A stretch of DNA of 64,000 nt. It comes from Gammaproteobacteria bacterium (GTDB taxonomy: Bacteria; Pseudomonadota; Gammaproteobacteria; Enterobacterales; Alteromonadaceae). The notes under the pieces are model-generated. The model made no database searches. It saw only the letters and a program-made list of their open reading frames with translations, and was not told where the DNA came from. The position numbers and the translations under genes were made by a program. The DNA is taken from contig JAHJZX010000025.1 of the NCBI GenBank assembly GCA_018826295.1, forward strand, positions 1 through 64,000. The letters run 5' to 3'. Below are positions 27,958 through 36,398 of this stretch, piece by piece; the first letter of the stretch is position 1, and each line of letters opens with the position of its first letter.

Positions 27958-29307
27958 TTAACCGAGTAAGAATAGTGAACCCAGGCCTAAAAAGGCAAAA
28001 AAACCGATAACATCGGTTACTGTAGTTAAAATAACCGAGCCGGACAATGCCGGATCTATGTTGAGTTTTTCCAGCCAGATAGGTATCAGTACGCCAGAAA
28101 TGGCTGCTACTACGATATTGATCACGATGGCGGCGCCGATAATGCCACCGATAATCCAATCGCCAAACCAAAAATAGGTAATAACGGCGATTACCAGTGC
28201 CCAGAGCAAGCCGTTAATGGCACCAACGCCTAATTCTTTGCGTAGCAGTGTTAAATAAGTTTGCGGGGTAATTTGTTCCAATGCCAGGCCGCGGATAATA
28301 AGTGTCAGCGTCTGACTGCCGGCAATACCGCCCATGCTGGCCACTATCGGCATTAATACCGCCAGGGCGACAACCTGCTGCAGGGTGGCTTCAAATAAGC
28401 CTATCGTCCAGGCGGCGAGAAACGCTGTGAGTAAGTTAATGCCCAGCCACAGTGCCCGGCGTTTGGCGCTGTCAAAAATGGGCGCAAATAAATCTTCTTC
28501 TTCACCCAAACCGGCCGTATGCATAAACTGGCTTTCCAGGCTGCGGCGCACGTTTTCCAGCGCTTCGCCAATAGATAAGCGGCCAAGCAGTTTGCCTTCG
28601 TCGTCTACCACGGCCAAAGCGGTATAACCAGAGCGTGATACGATATCTGAGCCCTGATCTAAATCCATTTCACCCTCTACCAGCGGCGCGTCTTTATCAA
28701 TAACGGTTTCTACTGGCAGGTGCGAGCCCAACCCTAACAGCTGGGTAGCGTGCACCAAACCTACGTAGCGACCGGTACGGTCTACCACAAACAGGGCGTC
28801 GTGATATTCGGCGTCTTCGGCTAACTGACGGAATAAACGAATGGCATCACGTACTTTAGCGTTTTTATTGATGATCAACATGTCGTGGTCGGCATAGCGA
28901 CCGCATTGATCGTCACTGTACGCCAGAGCGGTATCTAGCCAGCGGCGCTGGCTCTCATCCAGCCGTGAGCAGGCATAGTCGTAGATGCGCTGTGGCAACT
29001 CGTCGAGCAACTCAATCAGGTCATCAACTTCCATGCCCTCTACCAGACTGCGTAGTTGAGCCTCATCCAGTTGCTTAAATACGTTGTCACGGGCGTCAAC
29101 CCGCATATAGGTTAGGGCGGCTATTTGATCATCAGGATGCAGCCCCAGCCAGGTACTAACCCGCTGCTCTACCGGCATAGCCTCTAAGGCAATAGCAATT
29201 TCTTCCGGCTCTAGCTGACTGAGTTTACCGGTAAGCTGTTCAGCTTCATTTTCATCAAAGCTGTCACGAACAATTTCTTCAATATCAAGCGGTTGATTTT
29301 CAGCCAT
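27958..29307 (-). CDS. mgtE: Magnesium transporter MgtE
   Basis: A 449-residue Mg2+ channel of the inner membrane. The N-terminal domain (about 1-130) has the helical repeat pattern LEPEEIAIALEAMP and LIELLDELPQ. It is followed by two CBS domains (about 135-260) that sense magnesium, and by five membrane helices with GLALEQITPQTY. The length and order match MgtE. It is 26 bases downstream of corA on the minus strand, so the cell has two unrelated Mg2+ uptake proteins from one locus. Confidence 0.94.
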   Translation of the reverse strand: MAENQPLDIEEIVRDSFDENEAEQLTGKLSQLEPEEIAIALEAMPVEQRVSTWLGLHPDDQIAALTYMRVDARDNVFKQLDEAQLRSLVEGMEVDDLIELLDELPQRIYDYACSRLDESQRRWLDTALAYSDDQCGRYADHDMLIINKNAKVRDAIRLFRQLAEDAEYHDALFVVDRTGRYVGLVHATQLLGLGSHLPVETVIDKDAPLVEGEMDLDQGSDIVSRSGYTALAVVDDEGKLLGRLSIGEALENVRRSLESQFMHTAGLGEEEDLFAPIFDSAKRRALWLGINLLTAFLAAWTIGLFEATLQQVVALAVLMPIVASMGGIAGSQTLTLIIRGLALEQITPQTYLTLLRKELGVGAINGLLWALVIAVITYFWFGDWIIGGIIGAAIVINIVVAAISGVLIPIWLEKLNIDPALSGSVILTTVTDVIGFFAFLGLGSLFLLG

Positions 29308-29333
29308 CTACTACTCCCTAGCCTGAGGTGGCA

Positions 29334-30296
29334 TTACCACCAGCCGCGAATTTTAAACCAAATCAGCCCACTTACACCGCCCAGCGCCATAGCAATCAGC
29401 ACAATAAAATACGCAGTGGGCATTTGCAGTTCGGGCATATAAACAAAGTTCATACCGTAAATACCGGCAATAAAAGTCAATGGTATGAAAATAGTGCTGA
29501 CAATGGTCAGTACTTTCATGCGTTCGTTGATCTGATGCGATGTAGTCGATAAATAGCCTTCGACCAGATCACTGAGCTGATCGTAGTACATATCGGTCAT
29601 ACTGTGCAGCCGTTCGAACTTCTCGTAAAAGTCACGTATTTCGGTGGTACTAAATTGCCGCAACAGCGGGCTATGCTCTTCGTACAAGGCATCAGAGAAG
29701 ATATCTTTCTGATAGGCCAGATTACGGTTAATTTTTCGCAATACAGAGCGGTAGCGCATGATCAGCGTCATCTTTTCATCGTTGCCGCTGTGTAGCATAA
29801 CATCTTCAAGTTCACTCTGTTCATCTTCGAAACGGATAAGTTTTTCCAGATAGCTGGCCGAAACGGTCAGAATTAACTGCTTTACCCAGTCGGCGATATG
29901 GCTGCTTTTTGCTGTCTGGATCTGTGGTTTCAGCTGTTGCAGCAGCGTTGGGTTATTGCAGCTTATTTTACTTATAAGTACCTGGTTTGAATAAAGTAAA
30001 TTTACCTGGGCACTGCCAGTATATTCACTGAAATCGGCATCGGCATAACCACGCATTATCAGCAGGGCAAAATCTGACTGGCTTTCCAGTTTTGGCGGAT
30101 GGCGCTGGCGGCTGAAATCTTCTGCCAGCGTGGCGGTGATAGCAAAACGCTGCAGGATCTGTTGTTGCTCGTCCTGACTGGCGTCATTTAAGTTAATCCA
30201 TAACCGCGCATCGGCAGGTATTGTTGTTGGTAACTGAGCCAGGGGACAATCGCGCCAGTTGCTGGTTTCTGGTTCAAAATAGCTAAGTAAAATCAT
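29334..30296 (-). CDS. corA: CorA-like divalent cation transporter
   Basis: A 320-residue CorA-family channel. It has a long cytoplasmic helical funnel, two C-terminal membrane helices, and the signature GMN in FIAGIYGMNFVYMPEL. The tail FKIRGWW ends at the cytoplasmic side. CorA takes up Mg2+, and the related ZntB moves zinc; the sequence alone does not fully exclude a ZntB-like role. It is the first gene of the corA-mgtE unit and is divergent from the iron permease fusion. Confidence 0.88.
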   Translation of the reverse strand: MILLSYFEPETSNWRDCPLAQLPTTIPADARLWINLNDASQDEQQQILQRFAITATLAEDFSRQRHPPKLESQSDFALLIMRGYADADFSEYTGSAQVNLLYSNQVLISKISCNNPTLLQQLKPQIQTAKSSHIADWVKQLILTVSASYLEKLIRFEDEQSELEDVMLHSGNDEKMTLIMRYRSVLRKINRNLAYQKDIFSDALYEEHSPLLRQFSTTEIRDFYEKFERLHSMTDMYYDQLSDLVEGYLSTTSHQINERMKVLTIVSTIFIPLTFIAGIYGMNFVYMPELQMPTAYFIVLIAMALGGVSGLIWFKIRGWW

Positions 30297-30447
30297 AGGG
30301 TTTCTCCAGCCGCTACGGCATTGCTACAGCATACCTATAAAAGGCTGTTTCGGGCAAATATCAGCGTGACTAAATTAGGTCGCGCTAAACGGGCCATTTA
30401 TCAGGTTGGTTAGGCTTAGCTGGCGGTATTTCCATCGATAATGTGAG

Positions 30448-30466
30448 TATAATACGAATCATTGCT
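30448..30466 (+). promoter_or_regulatory. Putative -10 element overlapped by a Fur-like site
   Basis: A perfect TATAAT lies at 30448-30453, 33 bases before the chosen ATG of the iron permease gene. The 19 bases from 30448 match the palindromic Fur consensus at 12 positions, including the central AATCATT. If real, Fur with iron would block the promoter. No convincing -35 is visible at normal spacing. The site is a pattern match, not a tested one. Confidence 0.45.
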
Positions 30467-30485
30467 TTTTGAGTTTGGTGTGAAG

Positions 30486-32342
30486 ATGAAAAAGTGGCTG
30501 TTGTGTTGTTTTATGTTGCTGAGTTTGCCAGTGTTGGCGTCGGATAAGTTAATCCAGTTAATTGAATACATCGGTGCTGACTATAAAGAAGCGGTGCAAC
30601 AGGGCCAGGTGGTTAATGCCGCTGAGTTTGCGGAAATGCAGGAGTTTGCCAGCCTGATCCCGGCGCAGTTGCCGACCGCTGATACGGCGTTACAACGTCA
30701 GGCTGCACAGCTAAAAAATCTGATAGACAATCATGCCAATGAAGCTGAAATTCAGCAATTAACAGCCGCCATGCGTAAAGCGGTTATTGCAAGCATGCCC
30801 ACAGTTGCTGCGCCGTCACAGGTGCCAGATCGCGATCGGGGTAGTGCTTTGTATCAGCAACACTGCGCGGCTTGTCACGGTAGCAGCGGCGCCGGCGATG
30901 GCCCGGCAGCCACAGCGTTAGATCCGGCACCCACCAATTTTCATGATGTAGAACGTTATCAGGCACGGAGTTTGTTTGGTTTGTTTAATACTATCAGCCT
31001 GGGGGTTGAAGATACTGCCATGGCGTCTTTTGCCGATTTAGACGTGCAAAGCCGCTGGGATCTGGCCTTTTACGTTGCAGGTATAGCGACAGAGCAGATC
31101 AATATCAGCAGCGTGCCTGAAGCGCTAATTAGCCAGTCGGCCATCAACGGTTTACTTACTGCTACTCCACAGGATATGCAGCTTACCGCGGGTGAGCAGG
31201 GGGCCGCACAGATGGCGCTGTTTCGCCGCCTTCCGGCACAGTTTTTCCATGCTAAGCAGTTATCAGCGCTGCAAATCGCCGGGCAGCAGCTGACATTAGT
31301 ACAACAGCAGGTGCAACAACAGCAATATAGCCAGGCGTATAACCATGCTGTGTCAGCTTACCTTGATGGCTTTGAACTGATAGAAAATAATCTGGCTGCA
31401 GTCGACAGCGCGTTAAAAGACCAGATAGAACAGCGTATGTTACAGTTGCGGCAGTTATTGCAACAGCAACACAATGTTGTTGAATTGCAAGCAGAAATAG
31501 CCGCAATACAGCAGTTACTGCAACAGGCGCAATCTGCATTGGATAATACGCAGTTGGCCGGCGTTAATGTGTTTTTGCTGGCTTTGCTGATACTACTGCG
31601 AGAAGGGCTGGAAGCCTTGTTAGTGGTTGCGGCCATATACAGTGTGGCAGTAAAAACGGCGCAACCAAAGCTAAAACGCTCAGTGCATTATGGCTGGATA
31701 GCCGCATTACTACTTGGCGCACTCACCTGGCTGCTGGCCAGCCTGGTGATCACCATTTCCGGCGCGTCGCGTGAGCTGACTGAAGGTTACACTGCACTTG
31801 TTGCCGCCGTTATGCTGTTTTATATGGGGTTTTGGATGCACAGTAAAACCTCGGCCGCACAATGGCAGCAGTACATCAGCCGGCAAATGGACACCGCGAT
31901 GACCTCAGGTGCCTATGTCGGCCTGGCGGTGGTCGTGTTTTTGGCCGTTTATCGCGAAGTTTTTGAAACCATTCTGTTTTATCAGTCGTTGTGGCTGCAG
32001 GGCGGCCATACGCATCAGCTTACCTTTGGCGCTGGCATTGCCACGGCGCTACTGGCCTTGCTGATGCTTGGCGTAGCGTTGTTTAAATTTGCTGTTAAAC
32101 TGCCGTTAAAACGCTTTTTTGCCAGTACCGCACTGCTGATGTTTGTGTTGGCAGTGATCATGACAGGTAAAGGCATAGCGGCACTGCAAGAAGCCGGGGT
32201 ACTGGCGCAAAGCCTGCTGTCGTTGCCGGCGGTTAGCTGGTTAGGTTTTTATCCTAGCCTGCAGGGCATAGCTGCACAGCTGTTATTGATAACGCTGGCA
32301 GTAGTATTACTGCTGCGGCAAAGACAAGCCGTGAACTCCTAG
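30486..32342 (+). CDS. Cytochrome c-FTR1 family iron permease fusion
   Basis: The protein is 618 residues from ATG 30486, giving a clean signal peptide (MKKWLLCCFMLLSLPVLAS); an upstream in-frame TTG is less likely. A single class I cytochrome c domain follows, with the heme site C127-AA-C130-H131. A helical periplasmic region (about 230-355) leads to a seven-helix FTR1/EfeU-type permease. The permease has the iron-passage motifs R372-EGLE and R490-EVFE. Such fusions are thought to couple Fe2+ oxidation to Fe3+ uptake; that mechanism is inference here. The gene stands alone with its own promoter region carrying a Fur-like site. Confidence 0.88.
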   Translation: MKKWLLCCFMLLSLPVLASDKLIQLIEYIGADYKEAVQQGQVVNAAEFAEMQEFASLIPAQLPTADTALQRQAAQLKNLIDNHANEAEIQQLTAAMRKAVIASMPTVAAPSQVPDRDRGSALYQQHCAACHGSSGAGDGPAATALDPAPTNFHDVERYQARSLFGLFNTISLGVEDTAMASFADLDVQSRWDLAFYVAGIATEQINISSVPEALISQSAINGLLTATPQDMQLTAGEQGAAQMALFRRLPAQFFHAKQLSALQIAGQQLTLVQQQVQQQQYSQAYNHAVSAYLDGFELIENNLAAVDSALKDQIEQRMLQLRQLLQQQHNVVELQAEIAAIQQLLQQAQSALDNTQLAGVNVFLLALLILLREGLEALLVVAAIYSVAVKTAQPKLKRSVHYGWIAALLLGALTWLLASLVITISGASRELTEGYTALVAAVMLFYMGFWMHSKTSAAQWQQYISRQMDTAMTSGAYVGLAVVVFLAVYREVFETILFYQSLWLQGGHTHQLTFGAGIATALLALLMLGVALFKFAVKLPLKRFFASTALLMFVLAVIMTGKGIAALQEAGVLAQSLLSLPAVSWLGFYPSLQGIAAQLLLITLAVVLLLRQRQAVNS

Positions 32343-32412
32343 TTGCGCTGCGCCTGTAGGCAAAAGTTAAAACCAGGCCGCAACCGGCGGCCGCTATAAA
32401 TTCCACACTTAG

Positions 32413-32439
32413 CTGATGCCGGTTGCAGTGCGGCATCAG
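32413..32439. repeat. Perfect 9-bp inverted repeat
   Basis: CTGATGCCG (32413-32421) and CGGCATCAG (32431-32439) flank a 9-base loop. No T run follows on either strand, so it is not a normal intrinsic terminator. It lies in the 153-base gap between the iron permease and the S46 peptidase. Confidence 0.5.
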
Positions 32440-32495
32440 GTATGGATAATCGCAGGCAGCGATAAAAACAACACGACTTACCTCCGGGAAATATT

Positions 32496-34730
32496 ATGAA
32501 ACCGATTTACTTGTTCACCAGTCTGGCGTTAGCCTGCAGTTTTACCAGCCTCGCTGATGAAGGTCAGTGGCAACCACATCAATTGGCCGAGCTGCAAAAT
32601 GAGCTGAGCGCTAAAGGCATCAGCATAGCGGGCAAACAACTGGCTGATTTAAGCCAGTATCCAATGAATGCCATCGTCAGTATGGGCTATTGCTCGGCGT
32701 CTTTTGTCTCGCCGCAAGGCCTGGTAGTGACTAATCATCATTGTGCTTACAATGCTATTCAAAATAATTCCAGCAAAGACAACAATTTAATTGAAAAAGG
32801 CTTTTTAGCCAAAAGCCTGGCTGAAGAGTTGCCGGCGGGAGCGCAGGAGCGCTTGTACATTACTGAAGCCGTAACCGACGTAACGGCACAGGTCGCTGGT
32901 GATATAGCCGCAGATTTATCCGGTAAAGCCCGGTTTGAAGCCATAGAAACTAAACGTAAAGCGTTAATAAAACACTGCGAAACCGATGCCAACTATCGCT
33001 GTTCTGTGGTGAGCTTTCACCACGGCTTAGAATATTTTCTGATTAAACAACTGATGTTGCAGGATGTGCGTTTAGTTTATGCACCCTCTGAAGCTGTCGG
33101 TAATTACGGTGGTGATATCGATAACTTTGAATATCCGCGCCATACAGGCGATTACACCTTTTTGCGCGCCTATGTCGGTAAAGATGGCAAACCTGCGCCG
33201 TTTTCAGCTGACAATGTGCCTTATCAAAGCAAAAACTTCCTGAAAGTAAACGCCGATGGTGTGCGTGAGGGCGATGGTATTTTACTGGCCGGTTATCCCG
33301 GCAGTACCAGCCGCTATCGTTTAGCCGATGAAATAGCCTTTGCTGCCAATTGGCAGTATCCGGCGCAGGTGCACAGCTATCAGCAAATTATCAACACCAT
33401 AGATCGTTTAAGTGCCCAAGATGCAGATCTTAAAGTGAAATATGCCTCGACGGTAAAAAGCCATAACAACCGGATGAAAAAATTACAGGGTTTGCTGGAT
33501 GGCTTCAAAGTAACGGACATTCATGCCATTAAAGCGCAGCAGGAACAAGCCCTGCAAAACTGGATTAACGCCGATACATCCCGTAGTGGTTATCTGCAAG
33601 ACATCAGCCGCTTAAAGCACGTGATAGCGGCAGAGCAAGCCTTTAGCCGGCAAACGTATTACTTTGAAGCGGCCAAGCGCAGTGCGATGTTGCAAACCGC
33701 AATACAGCTGTACCATTTAGCGCAGGAGCGGCAAAAGCCAGATGCTGAGCGCGATATGGGGTTTCAGCAACGCGATATTAAAATGATCGAAAGCCGTTTA
33801 AACCGGCTGGAGCGTAGCTTTCACCCCAAAATGGACTTAGCTATTTGGTCAGAGCAACTGGCCGATTATCTGGCACAGGATGACCAGGTACGCGTTGCCG
33901 AGCTTGATACTGCTCTGGGGTTAAGCGCCGGCATGAGCCAAGCCGAAATCAGTAACCGCTTGCAGGCGCTGTATAACCAAAGCAGCTTAGTCAGCAGTGC
34001 AGGGCGTTTAGCCTGGCTGGATAAAACAGTCGCAGACTTTACCGCCAGCGATGACCCTTTTATCCGTATCGCAGTGGCGATATCAGCGAAAAACCGTGCC
34101 TTACAAGCGCAGGAAAAAGAGTTAAAAGGCCAGCTATCGACAGTGCGTCCGGCCTATATGCAAGCCATCATTGCTTACAACAAAGCACTGGGTAAACCGG
34201 TATACCCCGATGCTAACAGCACACTGCGTATTACCTTCGGTTCAGTTGATGGTTATCCGGCAGCTGACGGTGTGTATAAAACACCTTTTACTTCAGTCAA
34301 GGGGTTAATTGCCAAGCGCCAGAGCACAGCACCGTTTAATGCTCCGCAAAATCTGGTTGAGGCTTATCAGTCCGGTAATACGGCCGGGTATTACTACACA
34401 GATTTAGCCGCGCAAGCTGATTTGCCCTGGCATTGCAGCGTATTCAGTTGCCCGCAGCCAAAGCGCAAAGCGTTTAACTCAGTGCCGGTGAATTTTTTGT
34501 CCAGTGCCGATACCACCGGCGGTAACTCCGGCTCAGCGGTAATGAACGGCAAAGGTGAGCTGGTCGGGCTGAACTTTGATTCTACTTACGAATCGATAAC
34601 CAAAGACTGGTATTTTAATCCCGACATTACCCGGGCTATACACGTGGATATCCGCTACGTGTTATGGATGATGCAGTATGTTGACCAGGCAGATAACCTG
34701 CTACAGGAAATGCAAATAGTGCGTAACTAA
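32496..34730 (+). CDS. S46 family dipeptidyl peptidase, DPP11-like (Asp/Glu-specific prediction)
   Basis: A 744-residue periplasmic S46 serine peptidase with a signal peptide (MKPIYLFTSLALACSFTSLA). The chymotrypsin-like catalytic residues are in TNHHCAY (His81/82), the IDNFEYPRHTGDY segment (Asp) and TTGGNSGSAV (Ser678). The specificity position, 18 residues after the catalytic Ser, is Ser696. In the S46 family Arg or Ser there marks DPP11 (acidic P1) and Gly marks DPP7. A second S46 protein in this window has Gly there. A good GGGAAATATT leader precedes the ATG. It probably releases dipeptides in the periplasm for uptake. Confidence 0.9.
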   Translation: MKPIYLFTSLALACSFTSLADEGQWQPHQLAELQNELSAKGISIAGKQLADLSQYPMNAIVSMGYCSASFVSPQGLVVTNHHCAYNAIQNNSSKDNNLIEKGFLAKSLAEELPAGAQERLYITEAVTDVTAQVAGDIAADLSGKARFEAIETKRKALIKHCETDANYRCSVVSFHHGLEYFLIKQLMLQDVRLVYAPSEAVGNYGGDIDNFEYPRHTGDYTFLRAYVGKDGKPAPFSADNVPYQSKNFLKVNADGVREGDGILLAGYPGSTSRYRLADEIAFAANWQYPAQVHSYQQIINTIDRLSAQDADLKVKYASTVKSHNNRMKKLQGLLDGFKVTDIHAIKAQQEQALQNWINADTSRSGYLQDISRLKHVIAAEQAFSRQTYYFEAAKRSAMLQTAIQLYHLAQERQKPDAERDMGFQQRDIKMIESRLNRLERSFHPKMDLAIWSEQLADYLAQDDQVRVAELDTALGLSAGMSQAEISNRLQALYNQSSLVSSAGRLAWLDKTVADFTASDDPFIRIAVAISAKNRALQAQEKELKGQLSTVRPAYMQAIIAYNKALGKPVYPDANSTLRITFGSVDGYPAADGVYKTPFTSVKGLIAKRQSTAPFNAPQNLVEAYQSGNTAGYYYTDLAAQADLPWHCSVFSCPQPKRKAFNSVPVNFLSSADTTGGNSGSAVMNGKGELVGLNFDSTYESITKDWYFNPDITRAIHVDIRYVLWMMQYVDQADNLLQEMQIVRN

Positions 34731-34743
34731 CTGTGGCTGAACG

Positions 34744-34776
34744 GCTGCAGCGGTTTAATCCTTAAACCGTTGCAGC
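34744..34776 (+). terminator. Long hairpin after the DPP11-like gene
   Basis: A 15-bp stem, with one G-U pair, runs from 34744-34758 to 34762-34776 around a 3-base loop, followed by AATTTAA. The stem is strong but the U tract is weak. It lies 14 bases past the stop. Confidence 0.65.
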
Positions 34777-34804
34777 AATTTAATGCTTAACAAGGATGTC
34801 AGAG

Positions 34805-35248
34805 ATGATAATCAGAACCGCAACTCTTGATGACTTAAATGCTGTGCTGCGGCTGTATAAAGAATTACGCCCGGCAGATCCGCCGCTGACCGCCGATATG
34901 GCACACCAGAGATGGGCTGAAATCATCACAGATCCACGCAGTGCTATAGTGGTAGCCGAGACCGACGGCGAACTGGCATCAACCTGCGCTTTGGCTATTA
35001 ACCTCAGTATTGCCAACGGTGCCCGGCCATTTGGCATTATTGAGCATGTCGTTACCGCTGCCAAATTTCGCCGTCAGGGCCTGAGTAAACAGGTACTTGA
35101 GTTTGCTATAGCGCTGGCCTGGCAAAAAAACTGTTATAAAGTGATGTTACTGTCTGGGGCAACTTTAACCAGTGCTCACGCATTATACGAATCGGTAGGA
35201 TTTAGCGCCGGTATCGAAAAAGGTTTTGTTATTAAACCGGGCAACTAG
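34805..35248 (+). CDS. GNAT family N-acetyltransferase
   Basis: A 147-residue acetyltransferase of the GNAT fold. The acetyl-CoA loop is visible as KFRRQGLSKQVLEFA, and the C-terminal ALYESVGFSAG matches motif B of the fold. I chose ATG 34805 (MIIRTATLDDL) rather than the ATG nine bases earlier because AAGG at 34792-34795 is then at normal spacing. The substrate cannot be told. It starts 29 bases after the hairpin that ends the S46 gene. Confidence 0.85.
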   Translation: MIIRTATLDDLNAVLRLYKELRPADPPLTADMAHQRWAEIITDPRSAIVVAETDGELASTCALAINLSIANGARPFGIIEHVVTAAKFRRQGLSKQVLEFAIALAWQKNCYKVMLLSGATLTSAHALYESVGFSAGIEKGFVIKPGN

Positions 35249-35275
35249 CCGGTTGGGATAACGTAAGGAATGGCT

Positions 35276-35812
35276 ATGTTTGCAACGGTATTACATTTTT
35301 GGTTTAACGACATTACGCCCGAACAGTGGTGGGCGAAAGATGCGGCCTTTGACCGTTTGATCAGCGTGCGCTTTGGCGAGGTGTTACAGCAAGCGGCGGC
35401 GGGCGAGTTATACCACTGGCGAACTGCGGCGCAGGGACGGTTGGCGGAAATTATTGTGCTGGATCAGTTCTCTCGCAATATTTACCGTGACACGCCACAG
35501 GCGTTTGCCCAGGATGCGATGGCACTGGTATTAGCGCAGGAAGCCGTTGCCGCCGGTGCCTTGGCGCAGCTAAACGCCGACGAGCGAAATTTTTTGCTAA
35601 TGCCGTACATGCACAGTGAATCGGCTGTTATTCATCAGCAGGCTGAGACCTTGTTTAAGCAATATGCACCAGAAAATAACTACCAGTTCGAGTTAAAGCA
35701 CAAAGCGATAATTGACCGCTTTGGCCGTTATCCGCATCGTAATGCGTTGTTAGGCCGCACGTCCACTGCAGAAGAAGTGGCGTTTCTTAAACAGCCGGGC
35801 TCGGGTTTTTAA
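35276..35812 (+). CDS. DUF924 family protein
   Basis: A 178-residue protein of the DUF924 family, which has a TPR-like all-helical fold and unknown function. The pattern VLHFWFND, then QGRLAEIIVLDQFSRNIYRDTPQAF, then LMPYMHSE, and the C-terminal DRFGRYPHRNALLGR, is diagnostic. I prefer ATG 35276 over the ATG six bases earlier because AAGGA then has normal spacing. It is 27 bases after the acetyltransferase and probably cotranscribed with it. Confidence 0.88.
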   Translation: MFATVLHFWFNDITPEQWWAKDAAFDRLISVRFGEVLQQAAAGELYHWRTAAQGRLAEIIVLDQFSRNIYRDTPQAFAQDAMALVLAQEAVAAGALAQLNADERNFLLMPYMHSESAVIHQQAETLFKQYAPENNYQFELKHKAIIDRFGRYPHRNALLGRTSTAEEVAFLKQPGSGF

Positions 35813-35935
35813 CGTCATCCCTAAGTAACAATACGTAAAAAATATATTACTGCGTTGTCGATTTGGGCTAGGGTTAGCCGATTAGGAATGAAGCGTTAAA
35901 AAACGTTGTTGTTAACCTCAACCCGGAGAACCCTG

Positions 35936-36343
35936 ATGCAACCGATGATATTTGTTAACCTGCCGGTAAAAGATCTTAAAGCTGCCATGGCTTTTTATAC
36001 TGCGCTGGGTTTTAGTAATAATCCGCATTTTACCGACGAGACCGCCGCCTGTATGGTTTGGAGTGAGCAAATTTATGTGATGCTGCTAACGCATGCCAAG
36101 TGGCACAGTTTCACGACCAGACCTATTCCGGCAGCGACATCCAGTGAAGTGATGCTGGCACTGGCATGTGACAAACGCGAAGCGGTAGATACGATGACAG
36201 GCTCGGCAGCAAAGCACGGCGGAACGGCCGATATTAACCCGGTGCAGGATTTGGGCTTTATGTACAGCCGGGCTTTTACTGATCCGGATGGCCATATTTG
36301 GGAGCCGTTCTGGATGGATCCGGCTGCAGTACCCTCAGCCTGA
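35936..36343 (+). CDS. VOC (glyoxalase/bleomycin-resistance-like) family protein
   Basis: A 135-residue single-subunit VOC-fold protein, starting at ATG 35936 after a GGAG site. Its N-terminus IFVNLPVKDLKAAMAFYTAL and the C-terminal FTDPDGHIWEPFWMDP are typical of this superfamily, where metal-binding dioxygenases, isomerases and drug-binding proteins all occur. The substrate is unknown, and metal-binding residues are only partly evident. It lies 123 bases after the DUF924 gene and ends in a terminator that it shares with the convergent DUF885 gene. Confidence 0.85.
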   Translation: MQPMIFVNLPVKDLKAAMAFYTALGFSNNPHFTDETAACMVWSEQIYVMLLTHAKWHSFTTRPIPAATSSEVMLALACDKREAVDTMTGSAAKHGGTADINPVQDLGFMYSRAFTDPDGHIWEPFWMDPAAVPSA

Positions 36344-36357
36344 GACTACAAACAAAA

Positions 36358-36379
36358 AAGCCGGTCAGTTGACCGGCTT
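36358..36379. terminator. Terminator between the VOC and DUF885 genes
   Basis: AAGCCGGTC (36358-36366) pairs with GACCGGCTT (36371-36379). On the minus strand the stem is followed by a run of TTTTTTG, so it clearly serves the DUF885 gene. On the plus strand the tract is poor. Confidence 0.85.
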
Positions 36380-36398
36380 AATCTTGCTACTACCGCGA

